From the NCBI GenBank assembly GCA_002360555.1, contig DEQS01000105.1, forward strand, positions 89,341-153,340: DNA of 64,000 nucleotides, read 5' to 3'. The translations under genes were made by a program, and so were the position numbers. Of this stretch, positions 32,741 through 41,910 are shown piece after piece. Within the stretch, counting starts at the first letter, position 1; every line of letters begins with the position of its first letter. Under the pieces are notes generated by a model, which was not told the origin of the DNA, did no database searches, and saw only the letters and a program-made list of their open reading frames with translations. The DNA comes from Chloracidobacterium sp. UBA3360 (GTDB taxonomy: Bacteria; Acidobacteriota; Blastocatellia; Pyrinomonadales; Pyrinomonadaceae).

Positions 32741-33751
32741 ATGAATAAATTTATACTCATCACGCTGGCCATTATAGTTACTGTTTGCAACAGCCTCGCA
32801 CAGACAAATCTGCCCGATGCCGAACGATATAAGCTTGCCGCCGACTATTCCCGGCAAAATCGCGGCGTGTCTGTATTGGTGATGAAGGGCGACAAGATCG
32901 TCTTTGAAAAGTATCAAAACGGCAACACCGTCGACAGGCCAAATTTTCTCGCGAGCGGTACCAAATCTTTCTCCGGCGCAATCGCCGCCGCCGCGATCGA
33001 CGACAAGCTCATCAAAAACCTCGACGAAAAGGTCGCCGACACCATCACCGAATGGAAAAGTGACCTGCGGAAATCAAAGATAACGATCCGCCAACTGCTC
33101 AGTTTAACGAGCGGTATCGACGCCGGACAGATCGGCCGCGTGCCCAGCTACGCCGACGCGACCAAATCGGCTGCGAGTTATGAACCGGGAACGCATTTCG
33201 AATACGGCCCGGCTCCGTTTCAGATATTTGGCGAGCTGATGACCCGCAAGTTAAAACCAAAAAATGAAAGCGTGATGGCGTATCTAAAGCGGCGGATACT
33301 CGACCCCATCGGCTTAGACGTCGGATTTTGGCGGAACGTTGACGGCCAGCCTTTGCTACCACAAGGTGCAAGCCTGACGGCACGCGAATGGGTGAAGTTT
33401 GGTCAGTTTCTCAAAAACAACGGCAAGTGGAACGGCAAACAGTTAGTTAGCAAAAAGATCTTGGATGAGCTGGTCGTCGGATCAAAAACAAATCCGGCAT
33501 ACGGCATCACGTTTTGGCTCAATCAAAAGGGGCAAGACCCGCGTGGCCGCTCCATCGGCGGAGCTGTCGAGGGGATAATGAAAAACGGCATCGCCGAGGG
33601 CGTGAGCGATCTATTTATGGCCGCCGGAGCCGGCAATCAGCGGCTCTACATTATTCGTTCACTTGATATGGTGATCGTCCGCCAAGGCAATTTTGGGACG
33701 TGGGATGACACCGAGTTTATGCGGCGAATGCTAACGGGCGTTGCAAAATAG
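32741..33751 (+). CDS. Class C beta-lactamase-fold serine hydrolase
   Basis: The 336-residue secreted protein has a signal peptide (FILITLAIIVTVCNSLAQ) and the penicillin-binding fold with the nucleophile motif SGTK (Ser72, Lys75). LLSLTSGIDAG and YGPAPFQIFGELMTRKL are conserved segments of class C beta-lactamase/DD-peptidase relatives. Such proteins are mostly esterases or peptidases rather than resistance enzymes. The start lies just after the terminator of DUF1800. Confidence 0.88.
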   Translation: MNKFILITLAIIVTVCNSLAQTNLPDAERYKLAADYSRQNRGVSVLVMKGDKIVFEKYQNGNTVDRPNFLASGTKSFSGAIAAAAIDDKLIKNLDEKVADTITEWKSDLRKSKITIRQLLSLTSGIDAGQIGRVPSYADATKSAASYEPGTHFEYGPAPFQIFGELMTRKLKPKNESVMAYLKRRILDPIGLDVGFWRNVDGQPLLPQGASLTAREWVKFGQFLKNNGKWNGKQLVSKKILDELVVGSKTNPAYGITFWLNQKGQDPRGRSIGGAVEGIMKNGIAEGVSDLFMAAGAGNQRLYIIRSLDMVIVRQGNFGTWDDTEFMRRMLTGVAK

Positions 33752-33788
33752 CCGCCGGTTTGGTCTATTATCAAATCGGGCTTAGATA

Positions 33789-34610
33789 ATGGACACTCGG
33801 ACAAGCGAACAAATACTTGAGCATTACGAGGTCGAGCGTGAGATCGCCGACCGGCTGCGTAATTCGTCCGCCAGTGAGCGCCAGACGCTCTACACCGCTG
33901 CCTACGACGAGCTTTTTACCAAACTGCCTCATCATCCGCTGATCCAGCCGCAGTCGCAGGATGAGCATCAGCGTCAGCTCAAAAAGCATGTGCGAAATCT
34001 CGCCGGCTTTGTTGATAAAGATACGGTTTTCGTCGAGGTTGGGCCGGGGGACTGTTCGGTTTCGCTTGAGGTGGCGAAGGTCGCCAAACAAGTTTTTGCG
34101 ATCGACGTATCCAACGAGGTCACCAAAAACGCCGACGCCCCGACAAACTTTCAGCTCATCATATCAAACGGCTCCGACATTCCCATACCTCCAGCGACGA
34201 TCGATATCGTCTATAGCGACCAGCTAATGGAACATCTGCACCCGGACGACGCACTCGAACAGCTAGTAAATATTTACGCGGCATTAAAACCGGGCGGCGC
34301 GTATTTTTGCATAACCCCAAATCGTTTGAGCGGCCCGCATGATGTTTCAAGACACTTTGACGACGCGGCGACGGGGTTGCACCTAAAAGAGTACTCCGCA
34401 TCTGAACTCGACAGTGTCTTTCGTGCGGCGGGATTCTCGAAAACTCGGATCTTTCTCAGGGTTGGTTCGCTGGTGCTAAAGTTGCCGTTGCTGCCATACA
34501 AAGTTGCGGAGGCCATGTTGGCCACGATGCCACATCGCGTCAGAAAGCTACTGACGCATAACCGTGCCGCAAGTTTTCTGTTGGGGGTAAAGCTCGTTGC
34601 TACAAAATAA
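33789..34610 (+). CDS. Class I SAM-dependent methyltransferase
   Basis: The 273-residue protein has the SAM-binding motif I VFVEVGPGDCSVSLEVAK (about 77-94) and its acidic loop QVFAIDVSNE, then the post-motif NADAPTNFQLIISNGSDIPIP and the motif IDIVYSDQLMEHLHPDD typical of UbiE/Mtf11-type enzymes. A helical N-terminal extension (about 1-70) precedes it. The acceptor is unknown. It converges with the rhomboid gene 5 bp after its stop. Confidence 0.85.
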   Translation: MDTRTSEQILEHYEVEREIADRLRNSSASERQTLYTAAYDELFTKLPHHPLIQPQSQDEHQRQLKKHVRNLAGFVDKDTVFVEVGPGDCSVSLEVAKVAKQVFAIDVSNEVTKNADAPTNFQLIISNGSDIPIPPATIDIVYSDQLMEHLHPDDALEQLVNIYAALKPGGAYFCITPNRLSGPHDVSRHFDDAATGLHLKEYSASELDSVFRAAGFSKTRIFLRVGSLVLKLPLLPYKVAEAMLATMPHRVRKLLTHNRAASFLLGVKLVATK

Positions 34611-34615
34611 CGCTG

Positions 34616-35335
34616 TCAATATGTTGCCATCCGCGCTGAGCGGCCGATCGCAAATATCTTTATTGACGCAAATCCTACGACAAATCCACCGATGTGTGCG
34701 GCATAAGCGACCCCGCCGCCGCCCGCCGGTGTGAGATAACCGAGTACGATCTGGTAGCCGATCCAGATGCCGATAGCGACAAACGCCGGAACCGTCGTTA
34801 CAAAATTAAATATCAAAGCCCGAACATTTCGCTTAGGAAATAGCAACAGATATCCGCCCAGCACTCCTGAGATCGCCCCCGAAGCCCCCAGCATCGGTAT
34901 TATCGAATCCGGCCCCATTATTATCTGAGCCGCAGCCGCACCAAAACCGCAAAGCAAATAAAAAACGGCGTAGCGGATATGCCCGATCAGGTTCTCGATA
35001 TTATCGCCAAAAACAAAAAGGAACAGCATATTTCCAAAAATATGCATAATCCCGCCGTGCATGAACATCGAGCTGAGAAAATTAAAATACACCGGCAGCG
35101 GCGTCGCATAATGGTTCACTCGGGCGACTTCAGAGCCGACCTGTATCACCTGCGGCCCGGCGATATCGACGCCGGTCATTATCTCTTTCGGTACGAGCGA
35201 AAATGCGTAGTCAAACGGCTCGTTGGACCCGAGCCGCTGCAACAGCAAAAACACGAGGATGTTGACGCCGATGATCGCGTAATTGACCACCGGCGTGATG
35301 TGCCGGTCCGAGTTGTCGTCGCCGATGGGGAACAT
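34616..35335 (-). CDS. Rhomboid-family intramembrane serine protease
   Basis: The 239-residue membrane protease shows His93/His98/Asn102 in HGGIMHIFGNMLFLFVFG, the nucleophile Ser152 in GASGAISG and its partner His214 in AAHIGGFVVG. About six transmembrane helices are visible, with a longer first periplasmic loop (about 45-80). It should cleave substrates within the membrane. Its ATG abuts the stop of the symporter gene upstream, so the two are co-transcribed. Confidence 0.93.
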   Translation of the reverse strand: MFPIGDDNSDRHITPVVNYAIIGVNILVFLLLQRLGSNEPFDYAFSLVPKEIMTGVDIAGPQVIQVGSEVARVNHYATPLPVYFNFLSSMFMHGGIMHIFGNMLFLFVFGDNIENLIGHIRYAVFYLLCGFGAAAAQIIMGPDSIIPMLGASGAISGVLGGYLLLFPKRNVRALIFNFVTTVPAFVAIGIWIGYQIVLGYLTPAGGGGVAYAAHIGGFVVGFASIKIFAIGRSARMATY

Positions 35336-36730
35336 CTACTTTGCTTTTAACAACTCGTACCCCTCGCTGCGGGCAACAAATGTCGCCGCCGTCAGATCGC
35401 CAACGACATTGAGCGTTGTGCGGCACATATCGAGTATTCGATCTACGCCGAGGATGATCGCGATCAGCGCCGGATCAACACCTATCATGGCAAGGATGCC
35501 GATTATAAATGGTATCGAGCCCGACGGCACACCGGCCGTACCAATGCCGCCAAGTATTGCCATATAAACGACCATTAATTGAACGCCTAGTGTCAGTTCG
35601 ACACCGGCAAGCTGCGTGAGGAACAGCACGGTCACGCCCTCGTAAAGCGCAGTGCCGTTTTGGTTTGCCGTCGCACCCACCGTTAGCACAAAGCTGTTGA
35701 TCTCTTTGGGTACGCCGAGGTTTTCTTCGGATATACGCAGAGCCGTCGGAAGGGTGGCGTTTGACGACGAGGTCGAAAATGCCGTGATGATCACTGTCCA
35801 GACACGTCGGAAAAAGTCGATCGGATTTATCTTGGACAGCAGCCAGACCGACAGCGAATAAACCCCAAAGAAATGCAAGCCGAGGCCCAGCAAAACGGTC
35901 GCGACAAACCACCCGAGCGATTTGAGCAGATCGATGCCAAACACGGCGATGTTGCTAAAAATGAGACACGCCACCGCGTACGGGGCGAATTTCATGATGA
36001 TGTCGATGATCTTTGACGTGATCGCAAAGAGCGATTCCATCACGCTGACAAACGGCGACGATACCGGTGCCGGTAAGAGCGTGATCGCGACGCCGATTAT
36101 CAGAGCAAAGAACATGATGTGGAGCATGTTCGGGTTCTCACCTGCGATCGAGTTAAAAACGCTCTTTGGCACGATGGTTTTTACTGCTTGCATCAACGGC
36201 GAATCGGCCTTGGCGGTCTCAGCAGCTTTTGTTTGTGCTTCGGTTGCGGTCTTTGCACCGCTGCTGTATTTTTCTTTGAGCTGCGTCGCGATCTCAGGAC
36301 TGATCCGCTCGCCGGGCCGTATCGTGTTAGCGAGTCCAAGTCCGATCACTACCGAAATAGCCGATATTATCAGGCAATAAACAAAAGATTTGAGCCCGAT
36401 GCGGCCAAGTTTGCGAATATCCCCGATACCCGCGACCCCGACGACCAGCGACGAAAACACTAGCGGCACAACGATCATCAACAGTAGATTTAGAAAAAGC
36501 GTCCCGATCGGTTGCGTGATATTTGAGATAAACCACGCGACATTTTCATGCCCGCCGCCCCAGACCTGATTGGCGATCAATCCGCCGCCGATGCCGACGA
36601 GCAAGCCGATCAGGATCTTGGTATGAAGAGCAATACCTTTGGGCTTGTCCGCAGTATTATCGTCCAGATCGGTCGCTATTTCACGGTCGTATTGGTCGGT
36701 CGGGATCGGTTCCTTGTCCTGTTCGCTCAT
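35336..36730 (-). CDS. Dicarboxylate/amino acid:cation symporter (DAACS)
   Basis: The 464-residue carrier has about eight transmembrane segments plus two re-entrant loops. The SSSNATLPTALRISEENLG loop and FVLTVGATANQNGTALYEG segment are the glutamate/dicarboxylate carrier marks (GltP/DctA family). An insert rich in Ala/Thr/Glu (about 145-175) lies between helices 3 and 4. It imports C4-dicarboxylates or acidic amino acids with H+ or Na+. It is the first gene of the unit with rhomboid. Confidence 0.92.
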   Translation of the reverse strand: MSEQDKEPIPTDQYDREIATDLDDNTADKPKGIALHTKILIGLLVGIGGGLIANQVWGGGHENVAWFISNITQPIGTLFLNLLLMIVVPLVFSSLVVGVAGIGDIRKLGRIGLKSFVYCLIISAISVVIGLGLANTIRPGERISPEIATQLKEKYSSGAKTATEAQTKAAETAKADSPLMQAVKTIVPKSVFNSIAGENPNMLHIMFFALIIGVAITLLPAPVSSPFVSVMESLFAITSKIIDIIMKFAPYAVACLIFSNIAVFGIDLLKSLGWFVATVLLGLGLHFFGVYSLSVWLLSKINPIDFFRRVWTVIITAFSTSSSNATLPTALRISEENLGVPKEINSFVLTVGATANQNGTALYEGVTVLFLTQLAGVELTLGVQLMVVYMAILGGIGTAGVPSGSIPFIIGILAMIGVDPALIAIILGVDRILDMCRTTLNVVGDLTAATFVARSEGYELLKAK

Positions 36731-36849
36731 TGTTTTCGGCTCCTGTGTGGCAATGATATTTTGTCGAGAATTTGTGTGAGTTTAGCAGAATTTAGGCTAA
36801 TTTGGTAAATTTGCTACACTGCTTTGAAAAACAGATATTTGGGATCGTT

Positions 36850-37371
36850 ATGAAAATTCAACGGCTATTGCCTCTAGCTATGGTTTGTCTGGTTGGGCTC
36901 TTTGCTCAAACCTCGATAGCCCAGAAAAAAACCATCGTCCTCGTCCGCCATGCGGAAAAAAGTACCACGGGTAATGCAACTGACATGGCCAAGGGCGACC
37001 CTGAGCTTTCGCCCGAGGGCCTCGAGCGGGCCGAGCGGTTGGCAAAAGCGGTCAAAAAATATAAGCCTGACGTGGTCTATTCGACAGACTACAAACGCAC
37101 AAAGCAGACTGCAGAGCCGATCGCAAAACTCCGCCATAAAGAGGTCCAGACCTACGATCCTGCGAAACAGGCCGATCTGATACCGCTGATGCTAAGCGGT
37201 AAACCAAAACACTATTTGATAGTCGGCCACAGCAACACGACGCCTGCGCTCGCTAATTTGATTTTCAAAAAAGAAGTATTCAAACAATTACCGGACACCG
37301 AATACGGGGTTTACTGGGTAATAAAGACGAAAAAAGGAGTGGTCACAAAGGTGGAAATGTACACCTTTTGA
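36850..37371 (+). CDS. Secreted histidine-phosphatase family protein
   Basis: The 173-residue protein has a signal peptide (LLPLAMVCLVGLFAQTSIAQ) and the histidine phosphatase core: TIVLVRHAEKS (catalytic RHG-type His), ELSPEGLERAERLAKAV, YSTDYKRTKQTAEPIA and LIVGHSNTTPALANLI (second His). It is predicted periplasmic, unlike the SixA homologue at 20246. ATG at 36850 follows GGGA; an in-frame codon at 36802 would destroy the signal peptide. The substrate is unknown. Confidence 0.87.
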   Translation: MKIQRLLPLAMVCLVGLFAQTSIAQKKTIVLVRHAEKSTTGNATDMAKGDPELSPEGLERAERLAKAVKKYKPDVVYSTDYKRTKQTAEPIAKLRHKEVQTYDPAKQADLIPLMLSGKPKHYLIVGHSNTTPALANLIFKKEVFKQLPDTEYGVYWVIKTKKGVVTKVEMYTF

Positions 37372-37381
37372 CAATAAAAAT

Positions 37382-37753
37382 ATGAATATTCCAAAAGGAC
37401 ATCAGGCCGTAATGCCGTATCTGATGATGGAAGATGCGGCCGGCTTTATCGAATTTATCAAATCAGTTTTTGACGCCGAGATGACGCATCAGGACGTACG
37501 CGGTGACATCGTCGGTCATTGCGAAGCAATTATTAACGGCAGCAAGATAATGTTTTCGCAGAGCCGAGACGAGTGGAAACCGGCGACTGCCAATATGTTT
37601 GTCTATGTTGACGATGCCGACGCTACCTACAAAAAGGCAGTCGATGCGGGATCAGAAACAGTAATGCCCCCCGATGATCAGGAATACGGCCGGAGTTGCG
37701 GCGTGACCGATCCATTCGGCAATGTTTGGTGGATAACGTCCGTTGCGGGCTAA
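37382..37753 (+). CDS. VOC-family (PhnB/glyoxalase-like) protein
   Basis: The 123-residue protein has the vicinal-oxygen-chelate layout of the PhnB branch: VMPYLMMEDAAGFIEFIKSVF at the start, IINGSKIMFSQSRDEW, NMFVYVDDADATYKKAVDAG and EYGRSCGVTDPFGNVWWI at the end. It is probably a dimer built from two beta-alpha-beta-beta-beta modules; activity is unknown. It follows the phosphatase by 10 bp and overlaps the convergent SRPBCC gene by 4 bp. Confidence 0.87.
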   Translation: MNIPKGHQAVMPYLMMEDAAGFIEFIKSVFDAEMTHQDVRGDIVGHCEAIINGSKIMFSQSRDEWKPATANMFVYVDDADATYKKAVDAGSETVMPPDDQEYGRSCGVTDPFGNVWWITSVAG

Positions 37754-38208
37754 ATACCCAGACGGCGTTTCAGGCCGTATTCGCCCCAACTCATGATCGT
37801 ATCGTGATTCCACCGGAAAAACGGCCTTGCGACTGGAGCGAGTAGGTTCATCCAGGCCTTGGTGGTTTTAACGGTCCAGTCGTATCTGACGCGGGTTTGT
37901 CCGGTATGTATCTCATCAAACCGCCACAGTCCGTGGCCGTCAAGCTCACCAAAAGCACGAGCCTCGATCAGGCGGTGTCGTTCGACCCGCAATATCTCGG
38001 TGTCAAATTCGAGCTTATATGGCAGAGCGCTCTTCCAAGTGGTACGGCGAATGCTGCCGACTCCCTCGTCATCACCCGGGTTTAGCTCGACGCTGCGGAT
38101 CACGCCGCGCCACCAATCAGGCCACGCATCGGCGTCCTCGATCACGTCCCAAACCTTTTCCAGCGGAGCGTCGATCGTCCAAATTGTTACAAACTCATAG
38201 TCGCTCAT
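37750..38208 (-). CDS. SRPBCC/START-like protein
   Basis: The 152-residue protein begins DYEFVTIWTIDAPLEKVWDVIEDADAWPDWW, the polyketide cyclase/dehydrase lipid-binding (SRPBCC) signature, and continues with beta strands such as RVRYDWTVKTTKAW. Such proteins bind hydrophobic ligands; the ligand here is unknown. ATG at 38208 (MSDYEF) is chosen over an in-frame codon 30 bp upstream. Its 3' end overlaps the VOC gene. Confidence 0.85.
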   Translation of the reverse strand: MSDYEFVTIWTIDAPLEKVWDVIEDADAWPDWWRGVIRSVELNPGDDEGVGSIRRTTWKSALPYKLEFDTEILRVERHRLIEARAFGELDGHGLWRFDEIHTGQTRVRYDWTVKTTKAWMNLLAPVARPFFRWNHDTIMSWGEYGLKRRLGI

Positions 38209-38272
38209 AAAAAATCGCCAAAGACGAACAATTATCATCTTAGGCGATCAATATTCAAACGGATGCAGCTAT

Positions 38273-39355
38273 TTATTTCTTTTGCGGCGTTTTAGCAAAA
38301 TAGCCTTGGCGGTGCGTGACCTTGACCTTGTCTTTTTGCATCTGTTGGTTGGTCAGTTCGATAGCGATCTTACGAAAAACACCATCGCGGTTTTGATTTG
38401 TCGGTTCGTAAGCGATCAGATATTGCGAACGCATCTCTTCTTGGATCTGGTTAAACGCATCACGGAGTTCGCGCTCGTCCTTAGGAAAATAAGCACGTCC
38501 GCCTGTCCGCTCTGAGATCTTATTTAGCGAACCGCGATCGACGCCGCTGTAAAAATTGTCGCCGATACCGATCGAATAAATGACCGCCTCGGACCGCAGA
38601 GCTGCCTGCACGGCGTCATCCAGCTTCTTTTTACCAAAAGTATTTACTCCGTCAGATAGTAAAATGATCGCCCGACGCGTCTTTTCCGGTGCCGGGCCGA
38701 GTATCTCATCGGACGTGACCCAAATGGCATCCCAAATCGCTGTTGAACCGACCACGGCTTGATTGTCACCCGAGATCGGCGGCGTTCCTCCGGCCAAAAC
38801 TCCAGCTCCAATATATCCTGACGGTGGAATAAATCTGATCTGGCTGACCGAGCGTCTGAGCCTTGTCATATTATTGGTAAAGCCCTGCTCGAGCGTCGCT
38901 TCGCCGGTAAACGACACGATACAAACTTCGTCCTTTGCCGGACGTACGACTGATTCTAAAAACGAGATCGCCGCCGCCTTTTCCTCGGGCAATGTTCGCT
39001 CTTGCGAACCGCTCGTGTCGATCAATATCGCAAGACTCAGCGGCAGATCAACCTGTCTCGAAAACGCAATGAGTTCCTGTACCTTGCCGTCTTCGAGCAG
39101 ACGAATATCGCCCGGTTTTAGGTCAGTAAGCAAACGCCGATTGCGATCCTGTGCTGTAAATAATACGTTGACGACCTCGGTATCGACTTTGATGACCTCG
39201 TCGTCGGGAGTCGGGGCGGGAGTCGGTGTCGGCGAAGGTGATTTGGTAACAGCATCTGGCGGATTTTGCTGGGCATCGGCGATCGAAAACCCGATCAGCC
39301 AAATTGCGGCCGACGCGATCGCAAACGCTGTGATAAATCCCTTTTTCGTCAACAT
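38273..39355 (-). CDS. Secreted VWFA-domain protein, acidobacterial type (copy A)
   Basis: The 360-residue protein has a signal peptide (FAIASAAIWLIGFSIADAQ), a Pro/Thr spacer (PSPTPTPAPTPDDE), then a pre-domain (VVNVLFTAQDRNRRLLTDLKPGDIRLLEDGKVQEL) and a VWA domain with MIDAS residues in LIDTSGSQE and LSDGVNTFGKKKL. The VxVxFxxxDxxGxxLxxLxxxDFxxxEDGxxQ pattern is that of the acidobacterial VWFA family (TIGR03436-like). It probably binds proteins in a metal-dependent way in the periplasm or outside. It follows copy B by 12 bp. Confidence 0.88.
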   Translation of the reverse strand: MLTKKGFITAFAIASAAIWLIGFSIADAQQNPPDAVTKSPSPTPTPAPTPDDEVIKVDTEVVNVLFTAQDRNRRLLTDLKPGDIRLLEDGKVQELIAFSRQVDLPLSLAILIDTSGSQERTLPEEKAAAISFLESVVRPAKDEVCIVSFTGEATLEQGFTNNMTRLRRSVSQIRFIPPSGYIGAGVLAGGTPPISGDNQAVVGSTAIWDAIWVTSDEILGPAPEKTRRAIILLSDGVNTFGKKKLDDAVQAALRSEAVIYSIGIGDNFYSGVDRGSLNKISERTGGRAYFPKDERELRDAFNQIQEEMRSQYLIAYEPTNQNRDGVFRKIAIELTNQQMQKDKVKVTHRQGYFAKTPQKK

Positions 39356-39367
39356 CTTACTTCCCTT

Positions 39368-40369
39368 CTACTTCAAACTGTCTTTGATCGCCCGATAGCT
39401 GGTCTTTGTCCGGACCTTATATTTTTCGGTCTTTGTCTTGTCGTTAAATCTCACCTCAACCTTTCTGACACGTCCGTCGTAATTTTGGTCGGCCGGTTTA
39501 TAGGTGATGATATATTGCGAACGCAGCTCGTCGGATATTTTCTTAAACGCCCGCTCGAGGGCGAGCATGTCGCCGGTAAAGAAAACTTGTCCGCCGGTCT
39601 CTGCACAAAGCTGTTCTAATATTTTGTCGCCTTTATCCTTGGCGGTCCCTGCATCAACGCCCGGAACGGTACCCAAAAAGCCCGCCTTTGTCGAGATGCC
39701 AAATATGGTCGTCTCGGTTCGCTGGGCGATGTCGATCGCGTCTCTGAGATCGGCGCGGCTAAAAGTGTCATCGCCGTCCGTGATCATCACGATCACGCGG
39801 CGGCCCGGGACGTTTCGCAGCTTTTCATCCGAAAACTGCCAGATCGCGTCATACAGAGCCGTTTGTGAACCGGTCGCCTTTACCTTATCGACCGCCTTAT
39901 CGAGCAGGTCGAGCTTGTCGGTAAAATCCTGTCGCAGCGTGATCTCGTGATCAAAAGTCATGAACGCTGCTTTGTCTTTTCGCAGACGCGTGACGGTGTA
40001 AATAAAATTCTTCGCGGCTTCTTTCGAAAAACCGATCTTACCCGCGGTCGAGGGCGAAGTATCCATCAAAACGCCGACAAATATGGGCGGATTGGTCTTT
40101 TCGTCGGAAAAGAACGTGACCTCTTGCTGGACGCCGTCTTCAAAAACGAGGAAATCGTCCCGCGTCATACCCTTAACCAGATCGTCTTTCTTTTCCTTAG
40201 TCGATTGCGTCACCGTCACCGGCAAACGAACCTCAAAAACCTTGGTCGCACCCGTGTCATCAGGCGTAGGGGTCGGAACCGGGGTTGGCTTTTGCGCCGA
40301 TGCCCCCACCGCGCAGGCAAACGTCAAAACAAAGCTGATAAATACAAATTTCAAACCCATTTTTGTCAT
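39368..40369 (-). CDS. Secreted VWFA-domain protein, acidobacterial type (copy B)
   Basis: The 333-residue protein from ATG 40369 has a signal peptide (FVFISFVLTFACAVGASAQ), a Pro/Thr linker (PTPVPTPTPDD), the same pre-domain as copy A (LVKGMTRDDFLVFEDGVQQEV) and a VWA domain with MIDAS residues in LMDTSPSTAG and ITDGDDTFSRADL. It is a tandem paralog of copy A. In-frame codons at 40402 and 40450 are possible starts but would put 11-27 extra polar residues before the signal peptide. It is divergent from the phosphomannomutase gene. Confidence 0.87.
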   Translation of the reverse strand: MTKMGLKFVFISFVLTFACAVGASAQKPTPVPTPTPDDTGATKVFEVRLPVTVTQSTKEKKDDLVKGMTRDDFLVFEDGVQQEVTFFSDEKTNPPIFVGVLMDTSPSTAGKIGFSKEAAKNFIYTVTRLRKDKAAFMTFDHEITLRQDFTDKLDLLDKAVDKVKATGSQTALYDAIWQFSDEKLRNVPGRRVIVMITDGDDTFSRADLRDAIDIAQRTETTIFGISTKAGFLGTVPGVDAGTAKDKGDKILEQLCAETGGQVFFTGDMLALERAFKKISDELRSQYIITYKPADQNYDGRVRKVEVRFNDKTKTEKYKVRTKTSYRAIKDSLK

Positions 40370-40536
40370 AAACGGCAATATCCGATCAATAGATTGACGC
40401 ATTCTTTCGATGCAAGCCCAAGGCCGCCTGTTGCCCGAATGCGCTGTCAAAGTATAGCAAAAATCGCTATCTCACACATAAATTGCGGAAACGGCGATTG
40501 CGCCGCTCACTACCATAGGTAAGAATAGCGTTACTG

Positions 40537-41910
40537 ATGGGCAGTATAGACGCAAATATCTTTAGGGAATACGACATTCGCGGCATCGTCGGGCGACAAC
40601 TGACCGACGAGACCGTCGCCGTTATCGGCAAGGCCATCGGTACATATTTGCGACAACACGGAGCAAAACGCATCGCCATCGGCTATGACGCCCGCGAAAG
40701 CTCGCCCGGATTTTGTAAGATCTTGAGCGAGAGCCTCCACGCAACCGGCTGCGACACCGTGCAGATCGGGATGGTGCCGACGCCGGTTTTGTACCACACG
40801 CTTTTTACAAAAGACGTCGATGGCGGCGTGATGATAACCGGCTCGCACAACCCGCCGGACCATAACGGTTTCAAGATCAGTCTCGGCACCGCAAGTCTTT
40901 TTGGCGACCAGATCCGCGAAATTAGGGATATAGTCCTGTCGGGTAATTTCGCAACCGGAACGGGCATCGACGAACAAGTATCCGTACTCGACGAATACAA
41001 AACCGACCTCATTTCTCGAGTTAATATGGGAAACAGGCGGCTCAAAGTCGTCATCGATGCCGGAAACGGCATGGGCGGCATCACGGCTGTTCCGATCTAT
41101 CAAGCGTTAGGCATCGAGGTCGTCGGACTTTACACCGACCCCGATCCGACATTTCCAAACCATCACCCCGACCCATCGATCACCGAAAATCTGACAGACC
41201 TGATCGATACCGTTCGCAAAGAAAACGCCGACCTCGGCATTGCGTTTGACGGCGACGCTGACCGGATCACGGTCGTTGACGAGACCGGACGCATCATCTG
41301 GGGCGATGAACTGATGATCGTATTGTCCCGCTCAGTCCTCGCAACTCATCCCGGAGGAGTCGTAATTGCTGAGGCAAAATGCTCGCAGACGCTGTTTGAC
41401 GATATCGAAAACCAAGGCGGCGTGCCGCTGATGTGGAAAGCCGGCCACTCGATAATAAAGGCAAAGATGAAAGAAACCGGTGCGGTGCTGGCAGGTGAGA
41501 TGAGCGGCCACATCTTTTTCGCCGACCGCTTTTACGGCTTTGACGACGCGGCATACGCCGGGGCCCGCGTGATGGAAATACTCTCGAAAACAGATCAGCC
41601 GCTTTCTGCAATGCTCGCCGATCTGCCAAAAACATTTTCAACGCCCGAGCTGCGGATCGATTGCCCCGACGAAATAAAATTCGACGTTGTCCAAAAGATC
41701 GCCGACCACTTCGCCCGCGACCACAAAGTCATCACCGTCGACGGCGCCCGCATCGTCTTCGACAACGGCTGGGGCATCGTCCGCCCTTCGAACACACAGG
41801 CTTTGTTAGTTTTAAGATTTGAAGCTGATTCGCAAGAGCATCTTGACGAGATCCGCAGCGAAGTTGAAACGAACGTCGCCGGGGTTATTGCAAACCTTAC
41901 GATTCGTTGA
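40537..41910 (+). CDS. Phosphomannomutase/phosphoglucomutase
   Basis: The 457-residue enzyme interconverts hexose 1- and 6-phosphates for cell-surface sugar synthesis. The phospho-serine loop MITGSHNPPDHNGFK (about 95-109), the Mg-binding DGDAD in GIAFDGDADRITVVD, the sugar-binding GEMSGHIFF and the phosphate-binding RPSNTQALLVLRFEA are all present, in AlgC/ManB order. The C-terminal 14 bp overlap the convergent lepA gene. Confidence 0.93.
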   Translation: MGSIDANIFREYDIRGIVGRQLTDETVAVIGKAIGTYLRQHGAKRIAIGYDARESSPGFCKILSESLHATGCDTVQIGMVPTPVLYHTLFTKDVDGGVMITGSHNPPDHNGFKISLGTASLFGDQIREIRDIVLSGNFATGTGIDEQVSVLDEYKTDLISRVNMGNRRLKVVIDAGNGMGGITAVPIYQALGIEVVGLYTDPDPTFPNHHPDPSITENLTDLIDTVRKENADLGIAFDGDADRITVVDETGRIIWGDELMIVLSRSVLATHPGGVVIAEAKCSQTLFDDIENQGGVPLMWKAGHSIIKAKMKETGAVLAGEMSGHIFFADRFYGFDDAAYAGARVMEILSKTDQPLSAMLADLPKTFSTPELRIDCPDEIKFDVVQKIADHFARDHKVITVDGARIVFDNGWGIVRPSNTQALLVLRFEADSQEHLDEIRSEVETNVAGVIANLTIR

